Assembly (NCBI GenBank): GCA_028285685.1
Contig: JANQOR010000027.1
Location: forward strand, 1 to 64,000
Source of the DNA: Cyclobacteriaceae bacterium
GTDB lineage: Bacteria; Bacteroidota; Bacteroidia; Cytophagales; Cyclobacteriaceae
Length of the DNA: 64,000 nucleotides
Direction: 5' to 3'
The notes beneath the pieces are model-generated. The model was not told where the DNA came from, did not search any database, and worked only from the letters and a program-made list of their open reading frames with translations. Both the position numbers and the translations under genes were made by a program. Position 1 is the first letter of the stretch, and the number at the start of each line of letters is the position of its first letter. Shown here in pieces: positions 52,817-61,699 of the stretch.

Positions 52817-53554
52817 TTAAATAGTTTCCCAAACAAGTTTTGAGTTGTTCTGAAGCTGCAGTTCCAGCTTTATGACATAAGGCGCATCTCTACTTAGCCA
52901 GAAAGTCAGCCGTTGATCTGTAGCTACTTTCCATGTTTGAATATTTTCTCCATCGGGCAAGGTCAAAGCCTCCGTATCAATGACAGACACAGTCATCCAA
53001 TTCAAACCACCAGACTGTTGAGCATAGAATGGTATTTTCGCCACAAACCCCTTTTGCATGGGCAGTCCAACCAATAACATTCCGTACAAATTCCAATCGT
53101 ATACCTGCTCTTCAAGTTCTATATCAATTTCAGTGACTTCTCCTTCCTTGACTTGATTAGTGCTCCCCCTGATCTTGTTACCTTCAAACTGATAGTACAG
53201 GAAACCTCCTTTGGGATTAAGAGTAGAGAAACTGACAGGAATAAGTGATTCGTGTTCGACCATATTGATCCATGTATCCTGCAGATTCATGTTAGGATCG
53301 TAAAGATCCTGCACCCTATGAAAGTAACTTTTACCATCTAGTTTAATGACTTGGCCATAGTCTGTCCAGATCTTATTGGGAGTTTCTTTACCCTGCGCAT
53401 CAACATAGGTAACCTTCCAGGTGTTGGTGTAGTCTCTTATCAATTTACCGTTGAGGATACCGCTGTCAAAGTTGACGACAACAGTATCTTTCTGAGCCCA
53501 GGTTTGGATACGCAGCAGTAAAAAAACAAGTACCAGTAAGATCCTTCCAGACAT
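52817..53554 (-). CDS. Secreted DUF3108-like protein
   Basis: The 245-residue protein has a signal peptide (about 1-20, ending TWAQ) and a beta-rich mature part: VVNFDSGILNGKLIRDYTNT, TPNKIWTDYGQVIKLDGKSY, NKIRGSTNQVKEGEVTEIDI. The order of elements and length fit DUF3108-like periplasmic proteins of Bacteroidota, but I have no strong motif. It precedes the TPR-DUF1579 gene by 22 bases and may be its cotranscribed partner. Confidence 0.65.
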   Translation of the reverse strand: MSGRILLVLVFLLLRIQTWAQKDTVVVNFDSGILNGKLIRDYTNTWKVTYVDAQGKETPNKIWTDYGQVIKLDGKSYFHRVQDLYDPNMNLQDTWINMVEHESLIPVSFSTLNPKGGFLYYQFEGNKIRGSTNQVKEGEVTEIDIELEEQVYDWNLYGMLLVGLPMQKGFVAKIPFYAQQSGGLNWMTVSVIDTEALTLPDGENIQTWKVATDQRLTFWLSRDAPYVIKLELQLQNNSKLVWETI

Positions 53555-53639
53555 ATTTGGTTATAAATAGTTAACAAGTGAAAATATACCTGGAGATACT
53601 CAGGCAAGGCAAATCCGATGATTTTTTACCAATTAAGGA

Positions 53640-54686
53640 CTAAGCTATTACCGACTGACTTTCACGAAATTCTGTTGGAGCCATTCCCGTGAACCTCTTG
53701 AATGCATTGTTGAAGGAGGCCTTGTTGTTGAAACCTGAATCATAGGCGATATGGATGATCTTTTTCTGATCGTCTTCTAACAGGAGTCTTTTCGCTTCCT
53801 CAATTCGATATTCATTGACGAAATCAGCAAAATTCTTTCCATCAAGGTCGTTGATGACTTGCGAGATGTAGTGATTTGAAATATTCAAATGCTCACCAAG
53901 ATCTTGAAGGCGCAGCGAACTATCAAGGTATGGCCTTTTTTCCTTCATGTAATTTCTCAAAGTGTCAAGTATGGCTGACGATGCGGAGGTATTCAGCGCA
54001 GACTTCTCGTACCGGCCATTTTCGTACATCTTAAAAACTTCTTGTCTTTGGAATCCATGGTAACCAATAAAGTAGATGAAAAAGGTGGACGCAACTGAGA
54101 TCATATAGTCATACTCGATCTTTAAAGTTCCGGTCCAGACAAGTACATAGTACAATACGAAGGAAAGACTATATCCAAAGAAAGCCCAGGACACTTTTTT
54201 TCTCCATAGGTAGAGCTTTAATGCTCCGTTTGATAATCCCTTATTCTGATAAGTAAACCTAAGTATTAGAAATGTATAGATCGCCAGCTGTAGGCTTTGG
54301 ACGATAGATTGAAGTCTATTAAACGTAGGTTTGAGATGGTCAGGGTAGAGCGACCACGAGAAAAAATATGCCATGAAAAGCAGAAGTGGAATAAAGTGGT
54401 AGCCATTAAAATAGATTTCCTTTTTGCTCGACTTGATGTAAAAAAAAAGCAGTGGTCCAAAGGTGTAAGTCAATCCACTTAAAATTCCCAAAATGGGTGA
54501 AAATAGTGAGTTGTAATTTGTCCAGAAACCGACGTAGTAAATAAGGCAAAGGCTGAAAGAAAGAAGCAGGAAACCCAGTAGGTTGTTCACTCTGGATTTT
54601 CTTAGAAAAATCATGGTGGAAAGGAATAACCCTTGAACAGCCGCGATTAAGAAGAAGATGGTCCACGTGTTTAGCGAAGGTTCCAT
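53640..54686 (-). CDS. Membrane-embedded AraC-type regulator
   Basis: The 348-residue protein has seven hydrophobic segments in about the first 220 residues, then an AraC DNA-binding domain (about 240-345) with SLRLQDLGEHLNISNHYISQ and IIHIAYDSGFNNKASFNNAF followed by FTGMAPTEFR. The AraC domain lies on the cytoplasmic side. This 7TM-AraC layout is a known Bacteroidota design for signal-gated transcription. It reads on the same strand as the LytTR-associated genes, and no receiver or kinase is near. Confidence 0.92.
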   Translation of the reverse strand: MEPSLNTWTIFFLIAAVQGLFLSTMIFLRKSRVNNLLGFLLLSFSLCLIYYVGFWTNYNSLFSPILGILSGLTYTFGPLLFFYIKSSKKEIYFNGYHFIPLLLFMAYFFSWSLYPDHLKPTFNRLQSIVQSLQLAIYTFLILRFTYQNKGLSNGALKLYLWRKKVSWAFFGYSLSFVLYYVLVWTGTLKIEYDYMISVASTFFIYFIGYHGFQRQEVFKMYENGRYEKSALNTSASSAILDTLRNYMKEKRPYLDSSLRLQDLGEHLNISNHYISQVINDLDGKNFADFVNEYRIEEAKRLLLEDDQKKIIHIAYDSGFNNKASFNNAFKRFTGMAPTEFRESQSVIA

Positions 54687-54738
54687 AATGGAAGTTACTC
54701 AAATAATCCCTTTGGTCATTAAGACAACTTAAGGCATA

Positions 54739-55275
54739 TCAACCCTCAGGCTCAAAGTACATCACCATGTATTCCGCATCGATGTATTTTTTGCCAATTT
54801 TAAGATCTTTCAAGACTTTGGGGCCTTGACTGATAAATCCACACTTTTTATAGAAATCGGAAGCGGATACTGATTCGGTGGAATGTAAAACCCAGAGATG
54901 AATTTGCTCAAGCCCATCTAGTTCTTTCGTCCTGGTAATCAGTTCATCTATGAGCTTCTTTCCGATTTGATAGCCTCTAAAACTGGGATCGACGTACATG
55001 GCATGGATCATCGATTTATGTCGTCCCTTGGAACGTTGATCTCTTCTGAATTTCACGAATCCTACCAATTGGTTTTCAAGAAAAGCTCCGAGTACGAACC
55101 ACTCCGCAGGTGTGCCGACTGTCTCGATCTCCAACTCAAAGTCCATCGTTGGTCTATCTTTTTCATCCTCATAACTTTCGCTAAAGGCGAAAGGATCATC
55201 TTGATAGCTTTTCAATCGAACAGCTTGGTAAGTTTTAGCATCCTCCTTCTGGAGCAATCTAAGCTCTACATTCAT
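54739..55275 (-). CDS. GNAT-family N-acetyltransferase
   Basis: The 178-residue protein begins VELRLLQKEDAKTYQAVRLK, typical of GNAT members, and has the acetyl-CoA loop in MYVDPSFRGYQIGKKLIDEL, with R-G-Y-Q-I-G replacing the usual R-G-x-G-x-G/A. A late SASDFYKKCGFISQGPKVLK closes the fold. The acceptor is unknown. It stands between the AraC and LysR genes on the same strand. Confidence 0.9.
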   Translation of the reverse strand: MNVELRLLQKEDAKTYQAVRLKSYQDDPFAFSESYEDEKDRPTMDFELEIETVGTPAEWFVLGAFLENQLVGFVKFRRDQRSKGRHKSMIHAMYVDPSFRGYQIGKKLIDELITRTKELDGLEQIHLWVLHSTESVSASDFYKKCGFISQGPKVLKDLKIGKKYIDAEYMVMYFEPEG

Positions 55276-55307
55276 GGATTATTTACATGGTAGGTTAAAC
55301 AAAACTT

Positions 55308-56219
55308 TTACTGTTGCGGAACACAGCAACACAGTCCTCCAATATTGCACCGCAGATGGTGAACGAAGTTTTCTAGGTATTGAGGGTTTTCTTCCTGATC
55401 TAAAGTGATGGCATACCAACGTCTGTGCATGCCACTTTTCGTCACCGGAACAATTGCTAGTGAATTGTCCTTGAGATAGGGCTCAATGATCCACTTGGCA
55501 ACTACCTTTATTCCCATACCAGCCTTTACCAGTTCAACAACCGCATCTGTTACCTGGATCTGTGTGACTTTTTTTGGTGAAACTCCTGCAGGAATCAGTA
55601 GATGTGTAAATAGAGAAACGGACTCTAATGGATAAGAATGGATAATTACATTTTCAGTAGCGAAATCTTCAGCTACCACATATTTTTTCTTTGTCCAGGG
55701 ATGATCAGCGGGTACCAGGGCAAATACTTCATCTCGAAATAACTCATGATATTTCAACTTTGGTCGATCCGATACTTCGCAGATGATGGCCAAATCGATC
55801 TTTCCATCCAGGACCTGGTCCTCAACATCGCAGCTATTGTCGAGAATAACTTCTACTTCAACCTTTGGAAATTCTTTTTTAAAGTCAATTAGGAGCGATG
55901 GAAGCCAATGATAGCATGTATAGCACTGAGTTGCTAACCGAATGGTCCCTGTGTCTCCTGAAACATATTTTTTTATGGAAAGCTCGGTCATTTCAATGTC
56001 GTTTAAGACGCGCTCCGCAGACTCAAGAACCATTTTTCCAGCTCCGGTGATAATCAACTTTTTGTTGACGCGATGAAAAAGAGGTGTACCTAGTTCACTT
56101 TCAATCTCCTTAAGCTGGTGACTTAGTGCGGATTGGGACAGGAATAGTGCGTCTTTCGCTTTGGTAAGACTCTGCGTTTCGGCCACTTCTCTGATTAACT
56201 TCAAATGTCTGATTTCCAT
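55308..56219 (-). CDS. LysR-family transcriptional regulator
   Basis: The 303-residue protein has the N-terminal winged helix-turn-helix (IRHLKLIREVAETQSLTKAK, LFLSQSALSHQLKEIESELG) and a periplasmic-binding-like effector domain (about 90-290, TGTIRLATQCYTCYHWLPSL). The effector region carries no recognised ligand motif. A dyad between this gene and the divergent gene at 56312 suits a LysR site. Confidence 0.93.
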   Translation of the reverse strand: MEIRHLKLIREVAETQSLTKAKDALFLSQSALSHQLKEIESELGTPLFHRVNKKLIITGAGKMVLESAERVLNDIEMTELSIKKYVSGDTGTIRLATQCYTCYHWLPSLLIDFKKEFPKVEVEVILDNSCDVEDQVLDGKIDLAIICEVSDRPKLKYHELFRDEVFALVPADHPWTKKKYVVAEDFATENVIIHSYPLESVSLFTHLLIPAGVSPKKVTQIQVTDAVVELVKAGMGIKVVAKWIIEPYLKDNSLAIVPVTKSGMHRRWYAITLDQEENPQYLENFVHHLRCNIGGLCCCVPQQ

Positions 56220-56266
56220 AATTGCTATATTAGCTATTTTGATGATTATTAAAAAATCAATTCATT

Positions 56267-56279
56267 GTATTAATAATAC
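56267..56279. promoter_or_regulatory. Candidate LysR-type operator
   Basis: GTATTA (56267-56272) and TAATAC (56274-56279) form a perfect 6-base dyad around one A. It lies in the about 90-base gap between the divergent LysR gene and the gamma-glutamylcyclotransferase-like gene. Confidence 0.4.
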
Positions 56280-56311
56280 TAATCAATCCAAATCTCGCTA
56301 CTTTGAAGGTA

Positions 56312-56635
56312 ATGGAACGCTTATTCGTTTATGGTTCACTCGCTAAGGGTAATAAGAATGCTCGCATTTTGGAGGAGATAGGCGGTAGCTGGAGGCCTGC
56401 TTTCATAAAAGGTCTATTAGTTGATCGTGGATGGGGTGCGGAAATGGGTTATCCGGGATTGATCCTGGCCGAACAGGGACCAAAAGTGCAAGGTTATCTG
56501 TTCTCTTCTCCTGACTTAAAGAACCATTGGGGTCGCTTAGACGATTTTGAAGGAGCTGAATACAAGAGAATTAACACACACGTTTTCGTTGATGAGGAGC
56601 GATTAGATGCTTTTGTTTACGTACTAAGAGAGTAA
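56312..56635 (+). CDS. Gamma-glutamylcyclotransferase-like protein
   Basis: The ATG at 56312 gives 107 residues. RLFVYGSLAKGNKNARILEE carries the Y-G-S-L substrate loop and RLDDFEGAEYKRINTHVFV the conserved catalytic glutamate (LDDFEG). Both mark the GGCT/AIG2-like fold that removes gamma-glutamyl groups as 5-oxoproline. The frame opens at a TTG three residues earlier. It is divergent from the LysR gene, which may control it. Confidence 0.9.
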   Translation: MERLFVYGSLAKGNKNARILEEIGGSWRPAFIKGLLVDRGWGAEMGYPGLILAEQGPKVQGYLFSSPDLKNHWGRLDDFEGAEYKRINTHVFVDEERLDAFVYVLRE

Positions 56636-56646
56636 GGTTTTGTGCT

Positions 56647-56669
56647 ATAGATTGTTTAAATCAATCTAT
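56647..56669 (+). terminator. Candidate hairpin terminator or attenuator
   Basis: ATAGATTG (56647-56654) and CAATCTAT (56662-56669) form a perfect 8-base stem with a 7-base loop, 12 bases after the GGCT-like stop. It is AT-rich and followed by only a loose T-containing run, so termination would be weak. Confidence 0.35.
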
Positions 56670-56763
56670 TATTAAATTTCATTCAAACTCTTAAATCAAT
56701 TCATCCAATTAATTATTCTTTCTTCATGAAAAGACGTTCGATTTGTATTGAACACAAGAAAAC

Positions 56764-57696
56764 ATGAAGAACAAGAATTTATTCCTTTTAATATTATTGG
56801 CCAGTTGTTGGGGACCTTCATTCCTCTTTATCAAAATCGCCGTGGCGGAGGTCTCCCCAATGCTGGTCGCAGCGTTTCGAATTGGAATAGGCGCAGTTGT
56901 GCTCAATTTGATTTTGTTGTTCAGGAAGGAGCGGCTGCCTTGGAAGTTAGATTTTTGGAAAAAGGTTTTCGTTGCGGGCTTCTTTGCGCAGGCGCTTCCT
57001 TTCACGCTGATCAACTGGGGCGAGCAGTTCGTCGATAGCTCGCTCGCGTCATTGTTAAATGGCCTTACACCCTTAAGTACCATTGTCCTAGCTCAACTGA
57101 TGCTAAAGGACGAAAAAATGACAAAAAACAAAATAAAGGGCGTATTCCTTGGCCTGTTGGGATTACTAATCCTTGTAGCCCCTAGCCTGGTCGGAGGAGT
57201 GACTGGCACAACTCAGGGAATACTTTCAATCACATTGGCAGCGGTCAGCTATGGTGTTGGATTGGTTTATATTAGAAAAAACCTGATAGAAGTACCTGCA
57301 ATACACGCCCCAGCCGCACAGTTGCTGTCTGTCACGGTCTACCTACTTCCCATCGCATTTGTTAGCTCTCCCGGCTTTGTATTTTGGGACCTAAGCCTTG
57401 CTACTGTTGCTTCGATCAGCATTTTAGGAGTATTCGGTACTGCGGTTGCTTTTGTCCTCTATTTCAAGTTGCTGGAACGTACAAGCGCGGGATATGTATC
57501 GATGGTCACCTATCTCATGCCAATCTATGGAGTAATTCTGGGCATTGTTTTCCTGGACGAGCAATTGACGGTATGGATGATCCTGGGTGCAATTAGCATT
57601 TTAGGTGGTATCGCACAGGTAAATATGCATTCGCAGAAGCAGATAAAACCTTTTGGCAAGAACCTGGATCAGGCGTATTACTCCCAATTCCGATGA
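56764..57696 (+). CDS. EamA/DMT-family transporter
   Basis: The 310-residue protein has ten predicted helices in two EamA repeats: the first begins LFLLILLASCWGPSFLFIKI and includes ALPFTLINWGEQFVDSSLAS, and the second begins GILSITLAAVSYGVGLVYIR and includes AVAFVLYFKLLERTSAGYVS. It is an inner-membrane drug/metabolite-transporter family exporter of unknown substrate. Its stop overlaps the next gene's ATG. Confidence 0.92.
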   Translation: MKNKNLFLLILLASCWGPSFLFIKIAVAEVSPMLVAAFRIGIGAVVLNLILLFRKERLPWKLDFWKKVFVAGFFAQALPFTLINWGEQFVDSSLASLLNGLTPLSTIVLAQLMLKDEKMTKNKIKGVFLGLLGLLILVAPSLVGGVTGTTQGILSITLAAVSYGVGLVYIRKNLIEVPAIHAPAAQLLSVTVYLLPIAFVSSPGFVFWDLSLATVASISILGVFGTAVAFVLYFKLLERTSAGYVSMVTYLMPIYGVILGIVFLDEQLTVWMILGAISILGGIAQVNMHSQKQIKPFGKNLDQAYYSQFR

Positions 57697-58088
57697 GCAC
57701 AATACTTCAACATTTACTAAGACCACTTTTAGTTATCTTTCTCATAGATGTCTTTTCGCTGGGGTACGGTCAAAAACAGTTTTTGCCTGGCCCTGGTGAT
57801 GACATCTGGAATGATGGTCGAGCAAACAGTTGGTCATTGGGAGGGTTGCAAGGTTTCAGCAAGGAGTTAATCTTGGATGTGTGGTTGGAGGAATCTGGAA
57901 GGAATATTGAGATAGGTAGTCTTGGTTTGAGGTTTGTTCCTGAAGTAGATCAGAATGTTTATCTGCTATACAACTATGAGTTAGCTCAAAACAGATCAAA
58001 AGCTGAAATTGGATTTTCCGTGAATAACTTTACGGCACTAACGCTGAAGTACAGTCACTCATTTTCAATTCAACATTTAACTAGGTAA
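57693..58088 (+). CDS. Secreted protein of unknown function
   Basis: The 131-residue protein has a hydrophobic signal (about 1-28), then a mature region with GDDIWNDGRANSWSLGGLQG and a beta-strand-rich end (VNNFTALTLKYSHSFSIQHL) suggesting an outer-membrane or surface protein. No family recognised. It overlaps the EamA gene by four bases and lies 3 bases before the DUF1272 gene. Confidence 0.6.
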   Translation: MSTILQHLLRPLLVIFLIDVFSLGYGQKQFLPGPGDDIWNDGRANSWSLGGLQGFSKELILDVWLEESGRNIEIGSLGLRFVPEVDQNVYLLYNYELAQNRSKAEIGFSVNNFTALTLKYSHSFSIQHLTR

Positions 58089-58091
58089 TAG

Positions 58092-58397
58092 ATGTTAGAG
58101 ATCAGACCTACCTGCGAAAATTGTAACAAAGCCCTACCTAATACAAGCACTGAGGCAATGATTTGCTCCTATGAGTGCACCTACTGTCAGGATTGTGTTG
58201 ATCATGTTTTAAACAATGTTTGCCCAAATTGTGGTGGTGGATTTGAAAAAAGACCGGTAAGGCCTACTGATTGTCTGACAGGGAACTGTACTGATAAACA
58301 TCCGGTAGGAGAGCGGGTGGTATTTCAACCCATTGATAGGGACAAGTTTTCTAAGGTGAGAGCATATTTCGAAAATCTGGCACCTGAAAGTAGGTAA
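58092..58397 (+). CDS. DUF1272 zinc-binding protein
   Basis: This 101-residue soluble protein contains four C-x-x-C pairs in the first 50 residues, with ENCNKAL, MICSYECTYCQDCVDHV and CPNCGGGF. They are spaced as in DUF1272 proteins, which look like small RING-like zinc folds. The C-terminal tail is unlike the family. The function is unknown. Confidence 0.9.
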   Translation: MLEIRPTCENCNKALPNTSTEAMICSYECTYCQDCVDHVLNNVCPNCGGGFEKRPVRPTDCLTGNCTDKHPVGERVVFQPIDRDKFSKVRAYFENLAPESR

Positions 58398-58433
58398 AGG
58401 ATAACCTATCATTGCAACATTGCGACTAAAAGA

Positions 58434-59103
58434 ATGTCTAATCTGGACATGAAAAATCTGAATTGGAGAAATTACTTCATTGAGCTACTTATTGTCATAA
58501 TAGGCATTTCAGTAGCCTTTTGGTTAAATAATGTGGCTCAGGAGAATGCTGAGAAAAAACTGGAAACGAAGTTCATACAGGATCTTGGCAGTGACTTAAG
58601 ATCAGATTCATCCACACTCAGTTTCAATATCAAGTTCAACAAAGAAAAAGCGGAATTGCTTTCTAAAGCGGTGGAATTGATGTACGCAGATGATGTAAGA
58701 AACTATTCGGATAGTTTTAATACAACTAGTTGAATACATTGGGAATTTTGACTTTTTCAATTCAGAAAGCTTTACGCTACAATCACTACTTCAAAGTGGG
58801 GATATCAAACTCATTTCATCAGACGATTTGAAAAAAGAACTTCTCCGGTTGTTGAGTATGTACGAATCTATTGAAAGGAGCCAGGGAAATTTGTTGCAGG
58901 CGTTGGATGAAAACTATTTTCCATTGGTCATCCAACACATAGACATGATCACAAAAGAGCCGACTGATATCGAATTTTTCTATTCGTTGGAGGTTAGAAA
59001 CTATTGCGCTTTCACAATTAATGATACAAACAACCTGATTTATGAGTATGGGCAAACGTTGAAACAAGTTCAAAAGGTGCTTCAAATGATGGCCGAATAT
59101 TGA
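58434..59103 (+). pseudogene. DUF6090-family membrane protein split by a frameshift
   Basis: The first open frame (58434-58733) gives a membrane-anchored start: NWRNYFIELLIVIIGISVAF with an N-terminal helix. Its last residues (NTTS) end at a TGA. The DNA right after, read in another frame, continues as VEYIGNFDFFNSESFTLQSL and LQSGDIKLISSDDLKKELLR, then on to the second open frame (58828-59103). The two parts together give about 222 residues, normal for DUF6090. A single extra base near 58722-58729 explains the break. Either the gene is broken or the call is wrong. Confidence 0.75.
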
Positions 59104-59946
59104 TCAATTTTCAACCACGACAGCCAGTTTATCACCATCTCGAGAGACGGCTACTCTACTAACTGCACCGAGTTCATAATCCTTCAGATCAGCAAACTCA
59201 GCCCAATGGCGTTCCCAATGAAACAATTTAGTCCCCTGACCCATAACCATAGATCCTTGGGGCGTCCAACAGTAATCTTCAGATCCCTCAAGAGAATTTG
59301 TCAGGTAAATCACGGTTTTGTTACTTGGATCCATTGCCTTGACTGACCAAACATCCCTGGATTTGTCAATAAAGCTGAACCAGTCGTGATTTGGTACCTT
59401 GTGCAAAGACCTGCCAATATTTCTATACACTACTTCAGCATCTCCGGTCTTGGTATCAATGAGTTGTAATGTGGCAGGCTCTCCAAGCACAAAGGCTGCG
59501 ATTTTCCAGCCGCCCACCCAGGCGTGATATCCGATGACCAGCTCGGATACCAGCTCTTCTACGCTACCTACAAGGTCATATGCATACAGGCGTTGCAAAC
59601 CTGTAGTGTCCAAACGGATACTGGAAATTCTACGATCCGGCATCATGGTCGGGGAGTACTCGCTTCCCTGTTTGGTTTTTGTGATGATCTTGGTCTCCTT
59701 GCTGTCCAGATAGTACCGCGCTATCTCTGTCTGACCATCCACAGTCCTAGCATACAGGACTGACTTCCCATCCGGCCAAAAGGTTGGTTGATTATCATAT
59801 CCGTCATTGTTAGAAATGTTGACAGGATTCGAAATCGAAAAATTGGCGGTGTCTCCGTCCAGATCGAACACATAGATCTCGGTATTGGGTTGAGCTATTG
59901 AAAAAAAACCGAATGCTAGTAAAAGGATGGAGTTCAGGTGTTTCAT
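59104..59946 (-). CDS. PD40/TolB-like beta-propeller protein
   Basis: With the ATG at 59946 the product has 280 residues and a signal peptide (MKHLNSILLLAFGFFSIAQ). The mature part has PD40-type blades: YDNQPTFWPDGKSVLYARTV, SEYSPTMMPDRRISSIRL and EDYCWTPQGSMVMGQGTKLF. No lipobox is seen, so it should be soluble in the periplasm. The 3' end abuts the DUF6090 gene from the other strand. Confidence 0.88.
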   Translation of the reverse strand: MKHLNSILLLAFGFFSIAQPNTEIYVFDLDGDTANFSISNPVNISNNDGYDNQPTFWPDGKSVLYARTVDGQTEIARYYLDSKETKIITKTKQGSEYSPTMMPDRRISSIRLDTTGLQRLYAYDLVGSVEELVSELVIGYHAWVGGWKIAAFVLGEPATLQLIDTKTGDAEVVYRNIGRSLHKVPNHDWFSFIDKSRDVWSVKAMDPSNKTVIYLTNSLEGSEDYCWTPQGSMVMGQGTKLFHWERHWAEFADLKDYELGAVSRVAVSRDGDKLAVVVEN

Positions 59947-60037
59947 GTGTGTAGGTTCACAGTTAAATAGATTAGCAAAACCATCAACCTGTGGCAAGGT
60001 GCGGATTTCCTAAAAGTTAAATTCTCAAATTATTCAG

Positions 60038-60049
60038 GTTAAATTTAAC
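60038..60049. promoter_or_regulatory. Perfect 12-base palindrome upstream of the amidase gene
   Basis: GTTAAATTTAAC lies between the divergent genes at 59946 and 60083. GTTAAAT half-sites recur at about 59964 and 60015. It could be an operator. Confidence 0.4.
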
Positions 60050-60082
60050 GATTCGCAACGACCTGACTAAACAACATCAACG

Positions 60083-61699
60083 ATGAAACGAAGAAACTTC
60101 CTCCAACTTGGAGCCTTAACGAGTGCTATTCCTTTTCTGGGAGTGAAGGCCTGCGCTCCTTCAAGCAACGAAGAAACTAATCAACAAAGCGATGAAAAAC
60201 CGTTTGAATTGGAAGAATGGACTGTTGTTGATCTTCAGGAGGCTATGAATTCAGGTAGATATACTTCAAGAAAAATTTGTGAGCTATACCTGGCTAGAAT
60301 AGAAGAAAAAGATCAGGTAGAAAACGGGTTGAACAGCGTGATCGAAGTTAACCCCGATGCGCTCGATATCGCAGACCAGTTGGATAAGGAGCGTGCGGAA
60401 GGAAATGTAAGAGGGCAACTTCATGGCATTCCTATCATGGTCAAAGACAACATAGATTCGGGAGATAAAATGATGACCACTGCTGGCTCCCTGGCGCTAG
60501 CTGGTATCTCAGCACCAAAGGATGCATTTATTGTGGCAAGACTCCGAGAAGCTGGTGCGGTCTTGTTAGGGAAGACGAATCTAAGTGAATGGGCGAATTT
60601 TCGCTCTTTCAGATCTTCCAGCGGATGGAGTGGTCGTGGACGCCAAACGCGCAACCCCTATGCGCTGGACAGAAATCCTTGTGGCTCTAGTTCTGGTTCG
60701 GGGGCAGCTGTCTCTGGAAATATGTGTGCCATCACCATCGGCACAGAAACTAACGGTTCCATCGTTTGTCCATCTTCTGCTAATGGTGTGGTTGGGATAA
60801 AACCAACGGTCGGATTATGGAGCCGATCAGGGATAATTCCGATTTCTCATACGCAAGATACAGCTGGACCAATGGCGCGAACAGTTGCTGATGCCGCCAC
60901 TCTTCTGGGACCGTTGACCGGTGTTGATGAGCTAGACGCTGTTACTTCTGAGAGTGTGGAGAATTCGCAGGCAGACTATACCCAGTACCTTGATGCTAAT
61001 GGGTTACAAGGTAAGAGAATTGGGATTCTAAAGGGAACATTTGGCTACCATGAAAAGGTGGATGAGATTTTTGAGGAAGTCAAAAAAATAATAACATCAC
61101 AGGGTGCAGAAATTGTGGAAGACATTGAAGTTGCCGAAGATGGGGCCTACGGAAATTCTGGTTTTGAAGTATTGCTTTATGAATTCAAGGATGGGATGAA
61201 CAAATACTTGAAGAATCGACCGGATGCAACGGTCAAAACACTCTCAGATATCATCCAGTTCAACAAAGACAATGCTGATCAGGAAATGCCCTACTTTCCA
61301 CAGGGAATTCTCGAAAGGGCAGATGAGAAAGGTCCCTTATCCGATAAGGAGTATAAGGATGCGTTGAACACCGTGGTAACCGTCTCTCGTAATGGAATTG
61401 ACAAGGCCTTGTCAGAAAGCAGTCTTGATGCAATTGTAGGTGTCACAGGTGGTCCCGCTTGGCCAATTGATGTGATCAACGGAGATCATTTCGGAACAGG
61501 TAGCTCAACACCTGCAGCAAGGTCTGGTTATCCGAATATTACTGTTCCGGCAGGATATGTTCAGGGATTGCCTGTTGGGATGTCAATCTTCGGAGGGAAG
61601 TACCAGGAGCCTAAACTCATAAGTATTGCCTACGCTTTTGAGCAGGCCAGCAAGGTGAGAAAAGCTCCAAAATTCCTCTCAACTCTCAGTCTGCCATGA
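60083..61699 (+). CDS. Amidase-signature hydrolase with Tat-like signal and lipobox
   Basis: The 538-residue protein begins KRRNFLQLGALTSAIPFLG, a twin-arginine-type signal, followed by a lipobox (GVKAC, cysteine near 24). The amidase domain is intact: Lys in GIPIMVKDNIDSG, the loop GSSSGSGAAVSG (cis-Ser) and the nucleophile Ser in TNGSIVCPSSANG. It is related to the amidase at 37501. A Tat signal means it is exported folded. The substrate is unknown. Confidence 0.92.
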   Translation: MKRRNFLQLGALTSAIPFLGVKACAPSSNEETNQQSDEKPFELEEWTVVDLQEAMNSGRYTSRKICELYLARIEEKDQVENGLNSVIEVNPDALDIADQLDKERAEGNVRGQLHGIPIMVKDNIDSGDKMMTTAGSLALAGISAPKDAFIVARLREAGAVLLGKTNLSEWANFRSFRSSSGWSGRGRQTRNPYALDRNPCGSSSGSGAAVSGNMCAITIGTETNGSIVCPSSANGVVGIKPTVGLWSRSGIIPISHTQDTAGPMARTVADAATLLGPLTGVDELDAVTSESVENSQADYTQYLDANGLQGKRIGILKGTFGYHEKVDEIFEEVKKIITSQGAEIVEDIEVAEDGAYGNSGFEVLLYEFKDGMNKYLKNRPDATVKTLSDIIQFNKDNADQEMPYFPQGILERADEKGPLSDKEYKDALNTVVTVSRNGIDKALSESSLDAIVGVTGGPAWPIDVINGDHFGTGSSTPAARSGYPNITVPAGYVQGLPVGMSIFGGKYQEPKLISIAYAFEQASKVRKAPKFLSTLSLP

